From CAZFDE01 sp964517795 (lineage in GTDB: Bacteria; Planctomycetota; Phycisphaerae; Sedimentisphaerales; Anaerobacaceae), in NCBI GenBank assembly GCA_964517795.1, contig CAZFDE010000015.1:1-43994 (forward strand): a stretch of DNA of 43,994 nucleotides, written 5' to 3'. A program made the position numbers and the translations under genes. The notes under the pieces were generated by a model. It was not told the DNA's origin and did not search any database. It was given only the letters and a program-made list of their open reading frames with translations. Every line of letters starts with the position of its first letter. Position 1 is the first letter of the stretch. Positions 14,997-23,546 of the stretch are shown in pieces.

Positions 14997-16652
14997 TTAC
15001 GGCCGGATTTCTCCCGAACCGGTTCCGGGCATCAATACGACCACCCAGCCGTCAGTGCCGGAGCCATCATACGCACACAGCATATGGCCCGAATCAATTC
15101 GGGCCAATGCCGGTGTCTCACCATTATTATCATCAAATTCATAAAGATCCCCTTCAACCGAAACCGTATCGGTGTCGGTATCTACACTCAAAATCACGGC
15201 CCAGCCGTCATTATTGTCGCCCTCATAAGCACAGAGAAATTGCGTTTCGCTGATCTGCGCCAAGGACGGTTCATTGCTATAATCGGAATCATATTCCAAA
15301 GCCGCTCCGGCGGAGATAGTCCATGAGCCGGTGTTGACCTTGATTATTTTTGCGAATCCGTCATTGCCGCTGCCGCGATACGTACACAAATAATGCCCTG
15401 AATCGACACGGATCAAGGCCGGACAGCGGCCGTTAGATGTATCATATTCAAATGTATCTGCTTTGCTGATCGACCAGTTGCCGGTGTTGACGGTCAAAAT
15501 CGTCGCCCAGCCGTCATTACCACTGCCTGTATAGGCGCATAAATAATGGGTCGAATCAATCTGGGCCAGTGCCGACCATTTGCCTGCACTCGAATCAAAT
15601 TCATATGTACTTTCCAGATCGACCGACCAGTCTTGGGGATCGACGCTTAATACGCCGGCCCACCCATCGTTGCCGGGACCTTTAACGGTAATCAAAAAAT
15701 GGGTTGAATCGATCTGGATCACAGACGGTTCTTCGGCCTTGCTCGATATATATTCCGTCGAAGAAACATCATCCAGGTGCCATGTGTCCGTATCGACCTC
15801 CAGCACACAGGCCCAGCCGTCATTACTCTGCCCCTCATACACACACAAATAATGGGTCGAATCGATCTGAGCTAATGTTGGGTCCTGACACTGCTGATTA
15901 TCAAATTCAACACTGTCCAGCACCGAAACCGTCCAGTCGCTCGGATCGACGTACAGGATATACGCCCATGCGTCATTGCTGCCGCCGCGACAAGCCACCA
16001 GATAATGATTGGAATCGATTTGTATAACAGCCGGTGTTTGCCCCTTGGAGCTGTTATACTCGTAAGCTGTTCCCTGGGTAAACTCACTGCCGACGCCGGC
16101 ATAGCTTGTGCGCAGATAATTCCAAACGTAAAACGTTTTGTCCTGACCATCCGAATGACTGTTGGTCATCGCGATATCGGTTTTGATGGCGCGAATGACG
16201 TTAACATCCGTGATCGCCGTATCCAGGTCGCACGCATCGTAACAGGTAAACTGAAACTGACTGACCGGCCCGGCCAGCTCCGAGAGATCGCCCACTATCC
16301 CGTAAGTCACATAATCACTGGGATTGACTTCGTAGCGGAAATCATTGCCGTCATTGGCTTCAAACTGGATATAGCCTGTTGTTTCGGTCGAATCGCTCAC
16401 CGCCATTATTCGAACCGCACGCGAAAGCTGATAGTTCAGATGTTCGATCAACGCCCGGCCGTTTTGTATTGCTTCGGCTGAACCTTTCTTGGATTCCCAA
16501 CTGCCGTCAATAATCCGAAACAGCGGCACGATGGCCGAGAAAATGATGACAATGATCGACAGTGCCAAGATCATTTCGATTAGCGTTAAACCGTCTCTTC
16601 GGCTTTGAATTCTGCCTTCTGAAGTAAACAAATTGTTCCGTTTTTCATTCAT
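14997..16652 (-). CDS. PilW/GspJ-like minor pilin fused to a predicted seven-bladed beta-propeller
   Basis: 551 aa from the ATG at 16652; an in-frame ATG at 16679 would add nine residues. The prepilin signal RRDG|LTLIEMILALSIIVII (cut after Gly21, Glu at +5) leads into a PilW/GspJ-like pilin domain (about 22-190: GRALIEHLNYQLSRAVRIM, DFRYEVNPSDYVTYGI). From residue 195 to the C-terminus run seven repeats of 51 residues (7 x 51 = 357, filling the tail exactly). The consensus is E-[YF]-D-x(5)-x-P-A-L-x-[QR]-I-D-S-x-H-Y-L-C-x-Y-x-G-x-x-N-D-G-W-A-x-[IV]-L-x-V, followed by a D/N-T-x-x-W-x-[IV]-S turn. Seven ~50-residue beta-rich repeats suggest a closed propeller displayed on the pilus. The operon lacks PilY1, which normally supplies the tip propeller. 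Confidence 0.85.
   Translation of the reverse strand: MNEKRNNLFTSEGRIQSRRDGLTLIEMILALSIIVIIFSAIVPLFRIIDGSWESKKGSAEAIQNGRALIEHLNYQLSRAVRIMAVSDSTETTGYIQFEANDGNDFRYEVNPSDYVTYGIVGDLSELAGPVSQFQFTCYDACDLDTAITDVNVIRAIKTDIAMTNSHSDGQDKTFYVWNYLRTSYAGVGSEFTQGTAYEYNSSKGQTPAVIQIDSNHYLVACRGGSNDAWAYILYVDPSDWTVSVLDSVEFDNQQCQDPTLAQIDSTHYLCVYEGQSNDGWACVLEVDTDTWHLDDVSSTEYISSKAEEPSVIQIDSTHFLITVKGPGNDGWAGVLSVDPQDWSVDLESTYEFDSSAGKWSALAQIDSTHYLCAYTGSGNDGWATILTVNTGNWSISKADTFEYDTSNGRCPALIRVDSGHYLCTYRGSGNDGFAKIIKVNTGSWTISAGAALEYDSDYSNEPSLAQISETQFLCAYEGDNNDGWAVILSVDTDTDTVSVEGDLYEFDDNNGETPALARIDSGHMLCAYDGSGTDGWVVVLMPGTGSGEIRP
15000..16070 (-). repeat. Seven in-frame tandem repeats of 153 bp
   Basis: The segment encoding the propeller is a direct tandem repeat of 153-bp units (one is 156), alike at protein level but diverged at DNA level. 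Landmark motifs such as GTCGAATCGAT-like 'IDSTH' codons and 'NDGWA' codons recur each unit. The repeats start 69 bp after the pilin-domain motif LRTSYAGVGS and end at the stop codon. Confidence 0.85.
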
Positions 16653-16862
16653 TTTCAGCGCATAGATACACGTACACATCTATCGATTTTTCGGCAGAAT
16701 TGAAGAACGATGTTACCAACCTTCACAGACAATCAACGCATTTCAAATATTCCAAATGAATCCCTGAAATCCGGGCTTTGATCGCCCAGACACACGTTTT
16801 ATGAGACGCAATTACCTGAAATGAAAAGTGTTGAAAAAAAGCGAAGACCAGGCCCGATAACC

Positions 16863-17285
16863 TTACCAGCGTTTGGCGATATAAGTGGAGAGCGTCACCT
16901 CAATTTCACCGCTTGAAAGTGTGGCACTGGCATCTTGATCCAGGCCGACCGAAACGGTAACCAAACGCAGCATATCGGATTCACTGGTATCGGTCACATT
17001 GGCCAGGTAATATCCATCCAGTTCAGTATCCGACTCATCGAATGAACCGGCGTAATTAAACACACTTCGGGCCTTGATCTCATCGAGTTTCGCACGGGCC
17101 AGAACCAGACTTTTCGTTTTCCGCTCAATCAACCGGGTTGAACCATGAGCCGTCGATAATGCACGCAAGATCGGTACGATCGCGATCAGCAGCAGCGCCG
17201 AAGCCACCACCACTTCTGTGATCGTAAACGCTTTTCGACGATTTTCCGCATAGGTATCGAATGATTGGCTCAGTTTTCGCTGCAT
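16863..17285 (-). CDS. PilV/GspI-like minor pilin
   Basis: 140 aa. The prepilin segment RRKA|FTITEVVVASALLLIAIVPI has Ala instead of Gly at the cleavage position and Glu at +5. A helix with LVLARAKLDEIKAR, typical of GspI/PilV, follows, then a small C-terminal beta domain. It overlaps the GspH-like gene by 16 nt. A gap of 210 nt separates it from the propeller pilin; I see no gene in that gap, and a secondary promoter there is possible but not demonstrable by eye. Confidence 0.85.
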   Translation of the reverse strand: MQRKLSQSFDTYAENRRKAFTITEVVVASALLLIAIVPILRALSTAHGSTRLIERKTKSLVLARAKLDEIKARSVFNYAGSFDESDTELDGYYLANVTDTSESDMLRLVTVSVGLDQDASATLSSGEIEVTLSTYIAKRW

Positions 17286-17728
17286 TGGATCATCCCCGTC
17301 GCCGAAATAATCGTGATCGTGAATTCCTTATCGGATGCGGATACGGTCAATGTGTTGTCACTGCCGTCTTTGAGATTACCCAGGGGGCCAAACTCGAACG
17401 TCCGGCCGCCGCTGCATGATACAACATCGTCGATCGTATAGGTATCCACGGCCTCACCGGTATCGAGATTCTCGATCTCATAGCTGCCATACGGCGTCGC
17501 ACCGAGCATGTTGACCGCAAAGCCATCCGTGTTCGAAGCGGCATTAGTAATCGCCAGGTTCCGTGCGCGGCGTAGATCGGTCATGATTTTTCGCGCGACG
17601 GTGTCGGCCTGCTTGCCGTACACCACGGCATATTGCAGTCGCGGCACGGCGATCATGGCGATCACACCTAATATCGCCACCGCGATGATCAACTCGATCA
17701 ATGTGAAAGCATTGCGGGATCGTTCCAT
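17270..17728 (-). CDS. GspH/FimT-like minor pilin
   Basis: 152 aa. The prepilin signal RSRNA|FTLIELIIAVAILGVIAMIAVPRL also has Ala at -1 and Glu at +5. A GspH/FimT domain follows (VARKIMTDLRRARNLAITN, GFAVNMLG, TFEFGPLGNL, then FTITIISATGMIQ near the end). It probably acts with the I- and J-like pilins in the initiating tip complex. It lies downstream of a hairpin at 17749-17782 that separates it from the major pilin gene. Confidence 0.88.
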   Translation of the reverse strand: MERSRNAFTLIELIIAVAILGVIAMIAVPRLQYAVVYGKQADTVARKIMTDLRRARNLAITNAASNTDGFAVNMLGATPYGSYEIENLDTGEAVDTYTIDDVVSCSGGRTFEFGPLGNLKDGSDNTLTVSASDKEFTITIISATGMIQCSEN

Positions 17729-17748
17729 TGGACTATCCGTTCAAACGA

Positions 17749-17782
17749 ACAGGGATACCGCACTCTATGACGGCATCCCTGT
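17749..17782 (-). terminator. Hairpin between the major and minor pilin genes (possible attenuator)
   Basis: ACAGGGATACCG (17749-17760) pairs with CGGCATCCCTGT (17771-17782) with one mismatch and a 10-nt loop. It lies 45 nt downstream of the major pilin stop on the minus strand. No strong T-run follows, so partial termination or 3'-end protection is more likely than full termination. Confidence 0.5.
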
Positions 17783-17826
17783 GAACACCCCGTTCGAATA
17801 CAGCCTTTTTTTTCAAGCGGCAATTA

Positions 17827-18141
17827 TTAATGACTGTGATCGGAAACACGGTTGGTACTCGAGCTGTAGCTATATGCGGTACCAAACGGACAAGCCGGTG
17901 CGCCATCCGGGAAATAGTTCGTATCGGCGGTGACGTCGGTCAGACTGCTCGGCCATGAACCGGTGTCGGCATAATACATCTCGATCGATGTATTAATCGT
18001 GTCCACGTTGGTTTTACAGGCATTAATCTTTGCCGTGTTGGCGCTGGTGGTAATTCTCGGAATAGCGATCGCCGCTAAAGCACCGAGGATCAGAACCACG
18101 ATCAGCAATTCAATCAATGTCAGCCCTTTTCTGTTACTCAT
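17827..18141 (-). CDS. GspG-like major (pseudo)pilin
   Basis: 104 aa. The ATG at 18141 is chosen because AAGGAG lies seven bases upstream and the product then begins MSNRKG|LTLIELLIVVLILG, a standard prepilin signal cut after Gly6 with Glu at +5. A longer frame starts at 18222 but is not needed. The pilin domain is short (INACKTNVDTINTSIEMYYADTG split by loops) and ends DGAPACPFGTAYSYSS, then NRVSDHSH, a tail typical of small GspG-type pilins. It is the likely main fibre subunit, being first of the pilin group and the only one with a strong ribosome-binding site. Confidence 0.92.
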   Translation of the reverse strand: MSNRKGLTLIELLIVVLILGALAAIAIPRITTSANTAKINACKTNVDTINTSIEMYYADTGSWPSSLTDVTADTNYFPDGAPACPFGTAYSYSSSTNRVSDHSH

Positions 18142-18230
18142 TTTCAATCTCCTTTCACTTGAAATTCGAATTTCAACTACCCTATCGGCGCAAATGCCGC
18201 ACAACTTTGCTTCTTTTCCCAAAAAAACAC

Positions 18231-19427
18231 TTATTTGAGATGTCCCATATAATCGAACATGGGTAAATACACCCCCATCAGGATAAATCCGACCAACAGT
18301 CCCATAATCAATGTCAGGATCGGCTCCAGTTTGACCAGCAGATTTTTCACCATCCGGTCGATATCGCTATCCAGAAAAACGGATGCCTTTTGGAGCATCT
18401 CCGGCAAGATGCCCGCTTCTTCGCCCGACCCGGCCATCTGCACGACAATCGGGGGAAAAATGTCATGATCCATCAGGGACCGCGTCATTGCATTACCGGA
18501 CCGTATGGAAGTTTGCAGGGATTTGACGACATCATTCATCATGGTATTATTGACCACGCGGCCGGCTACTTCCAGTGCATCGATCAACGAAATGCCCACT
18601 GAAGATAACATGGACACGGTTCGGGTGAAATTCGAGATCAAAACCAGCCGGTTCAGTTTGCCAAATATCGGCATCGTCAGCTTAAACCGGTCCAGCCGTT
18701 GACGCAATTGAGGATTTTGCAGTAATCGACGGATTGCGAAATATGATCCGCCGCCCAATAACGCCAGCAGCCACCATTGATGACGAATGACATCACTCAT
18801 CAGGATCAATATCCGTGTCGGCGTCGGCAGCGGCACCTTAATCTGGTCGTATAATTTGATAAAGACCGGGATCACAAAGATCATCAGGCCGACGATAACC
18901 AGCACGCTGACTATGCCGACCACAATCGGATACATAAACGCCGATTTGACCTTCTGGCGGATGTCAGACTGGCGTTCCAGATATTCCGCACTCAACTGAA
19001 GCGCTTCGATCAGCTTACCGCCGGTTTCACCGGCTTCCAGCATCCCGATAAAAAATTCCGAGAACAGTTTACGATGCCCCTCGAACGCTTTTTTCAGGCT
19101 GGCTCCGTGACCGATCTTTTCGCGGATATCAGCAATCACGGCGGCAAAGGAAGGATTCTCCGATTGCTGTTCGAGTGTTTCCAGAATATCGCTGATCGGC
19201 AAACCGGCTGCATACATCCCCGAAAATTTATAGGCGAAAGTTACCACTTCGGCGTTTTTGATCCGGGTGCGGCGATCGACGAGTTTGCGTTTGCGATGCG
19301 CTTTTTCCAGGACACAGCCGACCTTCAAAAGTTCCCGCCGCAACGATTGGATGCTGTCAATATCATCATAAATTCCGTTAAATCGCTGCCCCGACGGATT
19401 TTTCGCGATGTATTCATAGACCGCCAT
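18231..19427 (-). CDS. pilC: PilC/GspF inner-membrane platform protein
   Basis: 398 aa. Two GspF domains (about 65-190 and 270-390) with the family pattern FAYKFSGMYAAGLPI, then FIGMLEAGETGGKL, in the first, and FTRTVSMLSSVGISLIDALE with MAGSGEEAGILPEMLQ in the second. Three membrane helices are at about 165-190, 213-230 and 365-392. The N-terminal ~60 residues are a cytoplasmic extension (MAVYEYIAKNPSGQRFNGIY). It is the rotary platform that extracts pilins and contacts PilB. The ATG overlaps the pilB stop by one base. Length matches the family (about 400 aa). Confidence 0.96.
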   Translation of the reverse strand: MAVYEYIAKNPSGQRFNGIYDDIDSIQSLRRELLKVGCVLEKAHRKRKLVDRRTRIKNAEVVTFAYKFSGMYAAGLPISDILETLEQQSENPSFAAVIADIREKIGHGASLKKAFEGHRKLFSEFFIGMLEAGETGGKLIEALQLSAEYLERQSDIRQKVKSAFMYPIVVGIVSVLVIVGLMIFVIPVFIKLYDQIKVPLPTPTRILILMSDVIRHQWWLLALLGGGSYFAIRRLLQNPQLRQRLDRFKLTMPIFGKLNRLVLISNFTRTVSMLSSVGISLIDALEVAGRVVNNTMMNDVVKSLQTSIRSGNAMTRSLMDHDIFPPIVVQMAGSGEEAGILPEMLQKASVFLDSDIDRMVKNLLVKLEPILTLIMGLLVGFILMGVYLPMFDYMGHLK

Positions 19428-21124
19428 CAGATCCCTTCAACCTCCACCACCCGTATCATCTCATCGATCGTGGTCTGCCCGCTTTTCACACGATCCAGGG
19501 CGCTTTGATATAGCGTCCGCATGCCTTCTGCGGTTGCCTGTTCCTTGAGTGCTACGGAATTTTGATTTTCCACGATCATCCGGCGAATTTTCGGCGACAC
19601 CGTCAGAATTTCATAAACACTTTGTCGCCCGCGATAGCCGGTGTGTCCGCACACCTGACATTCGTCCGCTTTATATAATGTCTGTTCGGCCAAATCCGCA
19701 GGCAGACTGAGTTGGCTTAAGTGCTTCGGATCGGGTCGATAGGACTGGCGACATTCCGGGCAAACGGTTCGAACCAATCGCTGAGCAACGGTTCCCAGCA
19801 ATGCCGATGCCACCAGATACGGCGGTACCGACAAATTGATCAACCGATAGATGGCACCGGCCGCATCGTTGGTATGCAGCGTGCTCAACACCAAATGGCC
19901 GGTCAACGCCGCACTGACAGCGATCTCCGCCGTTTCGATATCCCGGATTTCCCCGACCAGAATAATATCCGGGTCCTGGCGCACAATGCTTCGCAGTGCC
20001 GAGGCGAATGTCAGCCCCGCCGCTGGTTTAACCTGTAATTGTGTAATACCCTCCAGACGATATTCAACCGGGTCTTCGACGGTAACAATATTGACCTCGG
20101 GTCGATTCAATAATTGCAGCAACGAATAAAGCGTGGTCGTTTTGCCGCTGCCGGTCGGACCGGTCACCAGGATCATCCCGTATGGATTGGCGATCAGACG
20201 ACGCATGTGTTGATTATCCCGGGCATCGCTGACAACGGTGTCCAGCGACCATTGCGATGAGCTTTTCTCCAATATACGGATCACAATCTTTTCCCCGCCG
20301 ATTCCCGGCAGTGACGACACACGCAGATCGTATTCGCGACCGTCATAGCGTCGTTGAATATGACCGTCCTGCGGCGTTCGGTGTTCAGAGATATCCATAT
20401 CCGCCAGTATCTTAATATGGGCAACCACCTCTGTTTGAGCGGTGGCCGGGAAATTGACCGCTTTGCGTAAAATACCGTCCACACGGTATCGCACACGCAC
20501 ATCTTCGTTTTGAGGTTCAATATGAATATCGCTGGCCTTGCTGTCGATCGCGCCGGAGATGATTGAGGAAACCAGCCGAGTGATCGGATCGCTCTCGGCC
20601 GTGATGGATTCCTGCAAATCCGCGTATTCGTCCTGTGGTGTCTCGGTCTCGTTTTTGAGCCGCATCGAAACGATCGTCTGGCGTGTAATATTTTCCACGT
20701 TGAAATGAAAATGAATCGTTTGACGAATAACCGAAGGCACCGCCGCCGCCGCAACAACATGAAATCCGGTTTTCATTTCCAACTGATCCCGAACAGCCAA
20801 GTTCAGCGGGTTCGCCATCGCAACCACCAGTTGATTGCCGTCTTTGCGGACCGGGATCACGGTGTGGCGACTGGCCAGCTCATAAGTGATCAAATGCGCG
20901 ACCATCGGATCAACCATGTCCGGAGAAAGATTGATAAATTCGATCTGGTGCGCTTGGGCAACCGCTCGACTCAAACTCAGTTCATCCAACAGATCTTTGG
21001 CCTTGATCAGCCCGATCACGCTCTGACCGCTCTGGTGATGCTCCTCCGCCAGCAACGACAGTGTCTGCTCATCCAGAATCTTATTTTGTCTCAGATACGA
21101 AATTATCGGATCCTGATATTCCAT
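19427..21124 (-). CDS. pilB: PilB/GspE assembly ATPase
   Basis: 565-aa hexameric ATPase that powers fibre extension. An N-terminal MshEN/GspE-N domain (about 1-150) precedes the ATPase core. The core has an N2 domain SKASDIHIEPQ at about 195-205, Walker A GPTGSGKT at 322-329, an Asp-box near VTVEDPVEYRLEGITQ, Walker B DPDIILVGEIRD at about 384-395 and a His-box LVLSTLHTNDA at about 411-421. The zinc-binding cysteine pairs C455/C458 and C489/C492 are intact. It is the first gene of the operon. No PilT-type retraction ATPase is seen in the window. The start is supported by AAAGAGG upstream, though its spacing is long (about 11 nt). Confidence 0.96.
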   Translation of the reverse strand: MEYQDPIISYLRQNKILDEQTLSLLAEEHHQSGQSVIGLIKAKDLLDELSLSRAVAQAHQIEFINLSPDMVDPMVAHLITYELASRHTVIPVRKDGNQLVVAMANPLNLAVRDQLEMKTGFHVVAAAAVPSVIRQTIHFHFNVENITRQTIVSMRLKNETETPQDEYADLQESITAESDPITRLVSSIISGAIDSKASDIHIEPQNEDVRVRYRVDGILRKAVNFPATAQTEVVAHIKILADMDISEHRTPQDGHIQRRYDGREYDLRVSSLPGIGGEKIVIRILEKSSSQWSLDTVVSDARDNQHMRRLIANPYGMILVTGPTGSGKTTTLYSLLQLLNRPEVNIVTVEDPVEYRLEGITQLQVKPAAGLTFASALRSIVRQDPDIILVGEIRDIETAEIAVSAALTGHLVLSTLHTNDAAGAIYRLINLSVPPYLVASALLGTVAQRLVRTVCPECRQSYRPDPKHLSQLSLPADLAEQTLYKADECQVCGHTGYRGRQSVYEILTVSPKIRRMIVENQNSVALKEQATAEGMRTLYQSALDRVKSGQTTIDEMIRVVEVEGI

Positions 21125-21349
21125 CTGCGCGTATACCTCTTTGAAGATTGTATATTGTATGCTCTATCGACGCACACGCCGACTAACTTAATCATCATTA
21201 CCCAATGCATGATCCACGGTCGTCCGATAAATAGGTCATACGCTTTTTTACGTCTTGTCGCTAAAGCCCGACTCCGGACGGTTCGATAACCCTTTAAACG
21301 TTCAAGAATTAAAATGCCGTTGTCCCTTCATTGAACTCGGGAGCGCCGT

Positions 21350-22909
21350 ATGGATAAAAATATCCATGTATTGATCATTGATGATGACCTTACTGATATT
21401 ATGCTCGCCAAGCGGGTTCTCTCCAAGTGCGCCCAGGGAATGAATTTCACTGTCGAATCGGCTCAAACACTGGATGAAGGGATTGCCGTTCTTCATCGTA
21501 ATAATGATATTCGGATCATCCTGCTGGACCTGGGGCTGCCGGACAGCTCGGGCATCGAAACCGTTCGAATCATTAAACAGCATACGTCTCTTCCGGTGGT
21601 GGTCCTGACCGGACTGGATGACGACACTTTCGGTCTGGAGGCTATTCAAAACGGCGCTACGGATTATCTAATCAAGGGATCGTCTCTGGAAAAAATGCTG
21701 GTTCGCTCGATTCTTTATGCCATTGAACGCGAAAAGATCCGTCGTGAACTGCAGTTGGCTGAAGAGAAATACCGCACCGTTTTCGAAAACTCGGCCGTTG
21801 CGATTACATTGGTCGACGAGAACGAACGCATTATCTCATGGAACAAATTCACGGAAACCATGCTGCAAATGCAGCACAAAGACCTTTATCACAAACCCGT
21901 CAAATCGTTTTATCCCGAGGACCAATGGGGCAAAATCCGATCGTTCCGCGTTCGTGAAAAGGGCATGGAGCATCATCTGGAAACCAAAATGCTCCGCAAA
22001 GACGGTTCGGTAATCGATGTGGACGTGTCCATCAGCGTCTTAAAAGATACGGACAATCGAGTCACTGGTTCGATCGGAATCATCACGGACATTACCGAAC
22101 GTAAACAGGCCGAAAAAAAGATGCACGATGCCATGGAAATAAAATCCCAGTTCATCTCCACCGTCTCGCATGAATTGCGCACCCCCTTGACCATCATCAA
22201 AGAAGATATCGCCATCATCCTGGACGGCAGCGCGGGCCGCATCAAAAAGAAACAGCGGGAAATCCTCGGCATCGCCAAGCGTAACGTCGATCGGCTCGCC
22301 CGGCTGATCAACGATGTACTCGATTTCCAGAAACTCGAGGCCGGACGAATACAATTTGATCTCAAAGAAAACAACATCAACGATATTGTCAAAGATGTCC
22401 ATCGAACTATGCAGCCCATGACCCAAAGTAAACAGATCGACTTCATTTTGAACCTGGATACAAATATACCCCGCATTAAATGCGACAATGATAAAATTGT
22501 TCAGGTCCTGACGAACCTGGTCAGTAACGCCGCGAAATTCGCCGAACAGGGCAAGATCATGGTATCCACTACACGCGGTGAAAACACGGTCCTGACATCG
22601 GTTTCCGACACCGGCAAAGGCATTAAACCCGAAGACCTGCCGAAACTCTTTAACCGATTCCAGCAACTGGAAAACCGCGACGAACGCAAAACCGGCGGCA
22701 CGGGTCTGGGCCTGGCGATCTCAAAACAAATCGTCCACCTCCATGGCGGTAAGATATGGGCCGAATCCCAATACGGTGAAGGCACAACCTTTCATTTTCT
22801 TCTGCCTATTCTCGAGCGGCGAACCCATCCGCGGCAAGAAGAACAAAAACAACCGCAGACCACCAATCAGCAAGATCCCACTGCCGAACAACAGCCGGTC
22901 CAATCCTGA
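21350..22909 (+). CDS. Soluble REC-PAS-histidine kinase
   Basis: 519 aa with no membrane helix. A receiver domain at about 5-122 (IIDDD acidic pocket, phospho-acceptor Asp60 in ILLDLGLPDS, Lys109 in DYLIKGSS) is followed by a PAS domain at about 140-255 (KYRTVFENSAVAITLVDENE, ending in DITERKQAE). The HisKA domain follows (His274 in STVSHELRTPLTI), then an ATPase domain with N-box (QVLTNLVSNAAKFAE), G1 DTGKGIK and G2 GGTGLGLAISK. A Q/P-rich tail ends the protein. The start is supported by GGGAG six bases upstream. It is divergent from pilB and convergent with a response regulator, so it may sit between an upstream kinase and that regulator. Its signal is unknown. Confidence 0.95.
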   Translation: MDKNIHVLIIDDDLTDIMLAKRVLSKCAQGMNFTVESAQTLDEGIAVLHRNNDIRIILLDLGLPDSSGIETVRIIKQHTSLPVVVLTGLDDDTFGLEAIQNGATDYLIKGSSLEKMLVRSILYAIEREKIRRELQLAEEKYRTVFENSAVAITLVDENERIISWNKFTETMLQMQHKDLYHKPVKSFYPEDQWGKIRSFRVREKGMEHHLETKMLRKDGSVIDVDVSISVLKDTDNRVTGSIGIITDITERKQAEKKMHDAMEIKSQFISTVSHELRTPLTIIKEDIAIILDGSAGRIKKKQREILGIAKRNVDRLARLINDVLDFQKLEAGRIQFDLKENNINDIVKDVHRTMQPMTQSKQIDFILNLDTNIPRIKCDNDKIVQVLTNLVSNAAKFAEQGKIMVSTTRGENTVLTSVSDTGKGIKPEDLPKLFNRFQQLENRDERKTGGTGLGLAISKQIVHLHGGKIWAESQYGEGTTFHFLLPILERRTHPRQEEQKQPQTTNQQDPTAEQQPVQS

Positions 22910-22914
22910 ACCCA

Positions 22915-22945
22915 TAAAAAAAGTGGCTCAATAAATCGAGGCACT
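22915..22945 (-). terminator. Intrinsic terminator for the response regulator gene
   Basis: On the minus strand AGTGCCTC and GAGCCACT form an 8-bp stem with one mismatch and an 8-nt loop, followed directly by seven T. It lies 34 nt after the stop at 22979. Confidence 0.55.
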
Positions 22946-22978
22946 GATCACCATATGAAAATTGTGTGAATAGTCCTG

Positions 22979-23398
22979 TCAAGCAGAACAGGCTTTGGCG
23001 TGTGTGATCGCTTTTTCGATCTTCTCGGTCAGTTCCGTAAAATCAAACGGCTTGGCGATATAATCTTCGATCCCCTGCGAGGAGGCTTCGGTGATATCAT
23101 CCGGGCTGTAATTGGCCGTCACCATAATGACCGGAATATCCGACGTTTCGGGATTTTGCTTGAGCCGACTGAGCGTTTCGTGACCGTTCAAAATCGGCAT
23201 ATTGATATCCAGCAAAATCAGATCGGGTTTTTTCTTGGCCACACTATCCAAAGCGGCCTGACCGTTGGGGACTGTGCTGATCGTGTAACCATGCGCTTTC
23301 AACCGAAATTCGATCGTACTAATATAATCCGGCTCGTCGTCAGCGATTAAAATGTTACCCCCTCGTGATTTCTTCTTTGATTTGAATAAATTGAACAT
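22979..23398 (-). CDS. Single-domain response regulator
   Basis: 139 aa. After a lysine-rich N-terminus (MFNLFKSKKKSRGG) comes a complete receiver domain: acidic pair in ILIADDEPD, phospho-acceptor Asp64 in LILLDINMP, a Thr in IMVTANYSP, and the conserved Lys in DYIAKPFD. There is no output domain, so it probably acts by protein contact or phosphotransfer, as CheY- and DivK-like proteins do. It is convergent with the REC-PAS-histidine kinase, the obvious candidate partner. The gene is followed by an intrinsic terminator at 22915-22945. Confidence 0.93.
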   Translation of the reverse strand: MFNLFKSKKKSRGGNILIADDEPDYISTIEFRLKAHGYTISTVPNGQAALDSVAKKKPDLILLDINMPILNGHETLSRLKQNPETSDIPVIMVTANYSPDDITEASSQGIEDYIAKPFDFTELTEKIEKAITHAKACSA

Positions 23399-23546
23399 AA
23401 CATAGTTCCTTTGATCATTTTTCAGTCATTGTACACAATACGCTATCGTTAAAATATCGGCCGCTTAATCCGGTGATATTAGGAAAATCCCCGCAAAAAA
23501 ACACGTCGTTGGCTAAAAAAAGAATTATCGGACGCCATAGAGGCAG

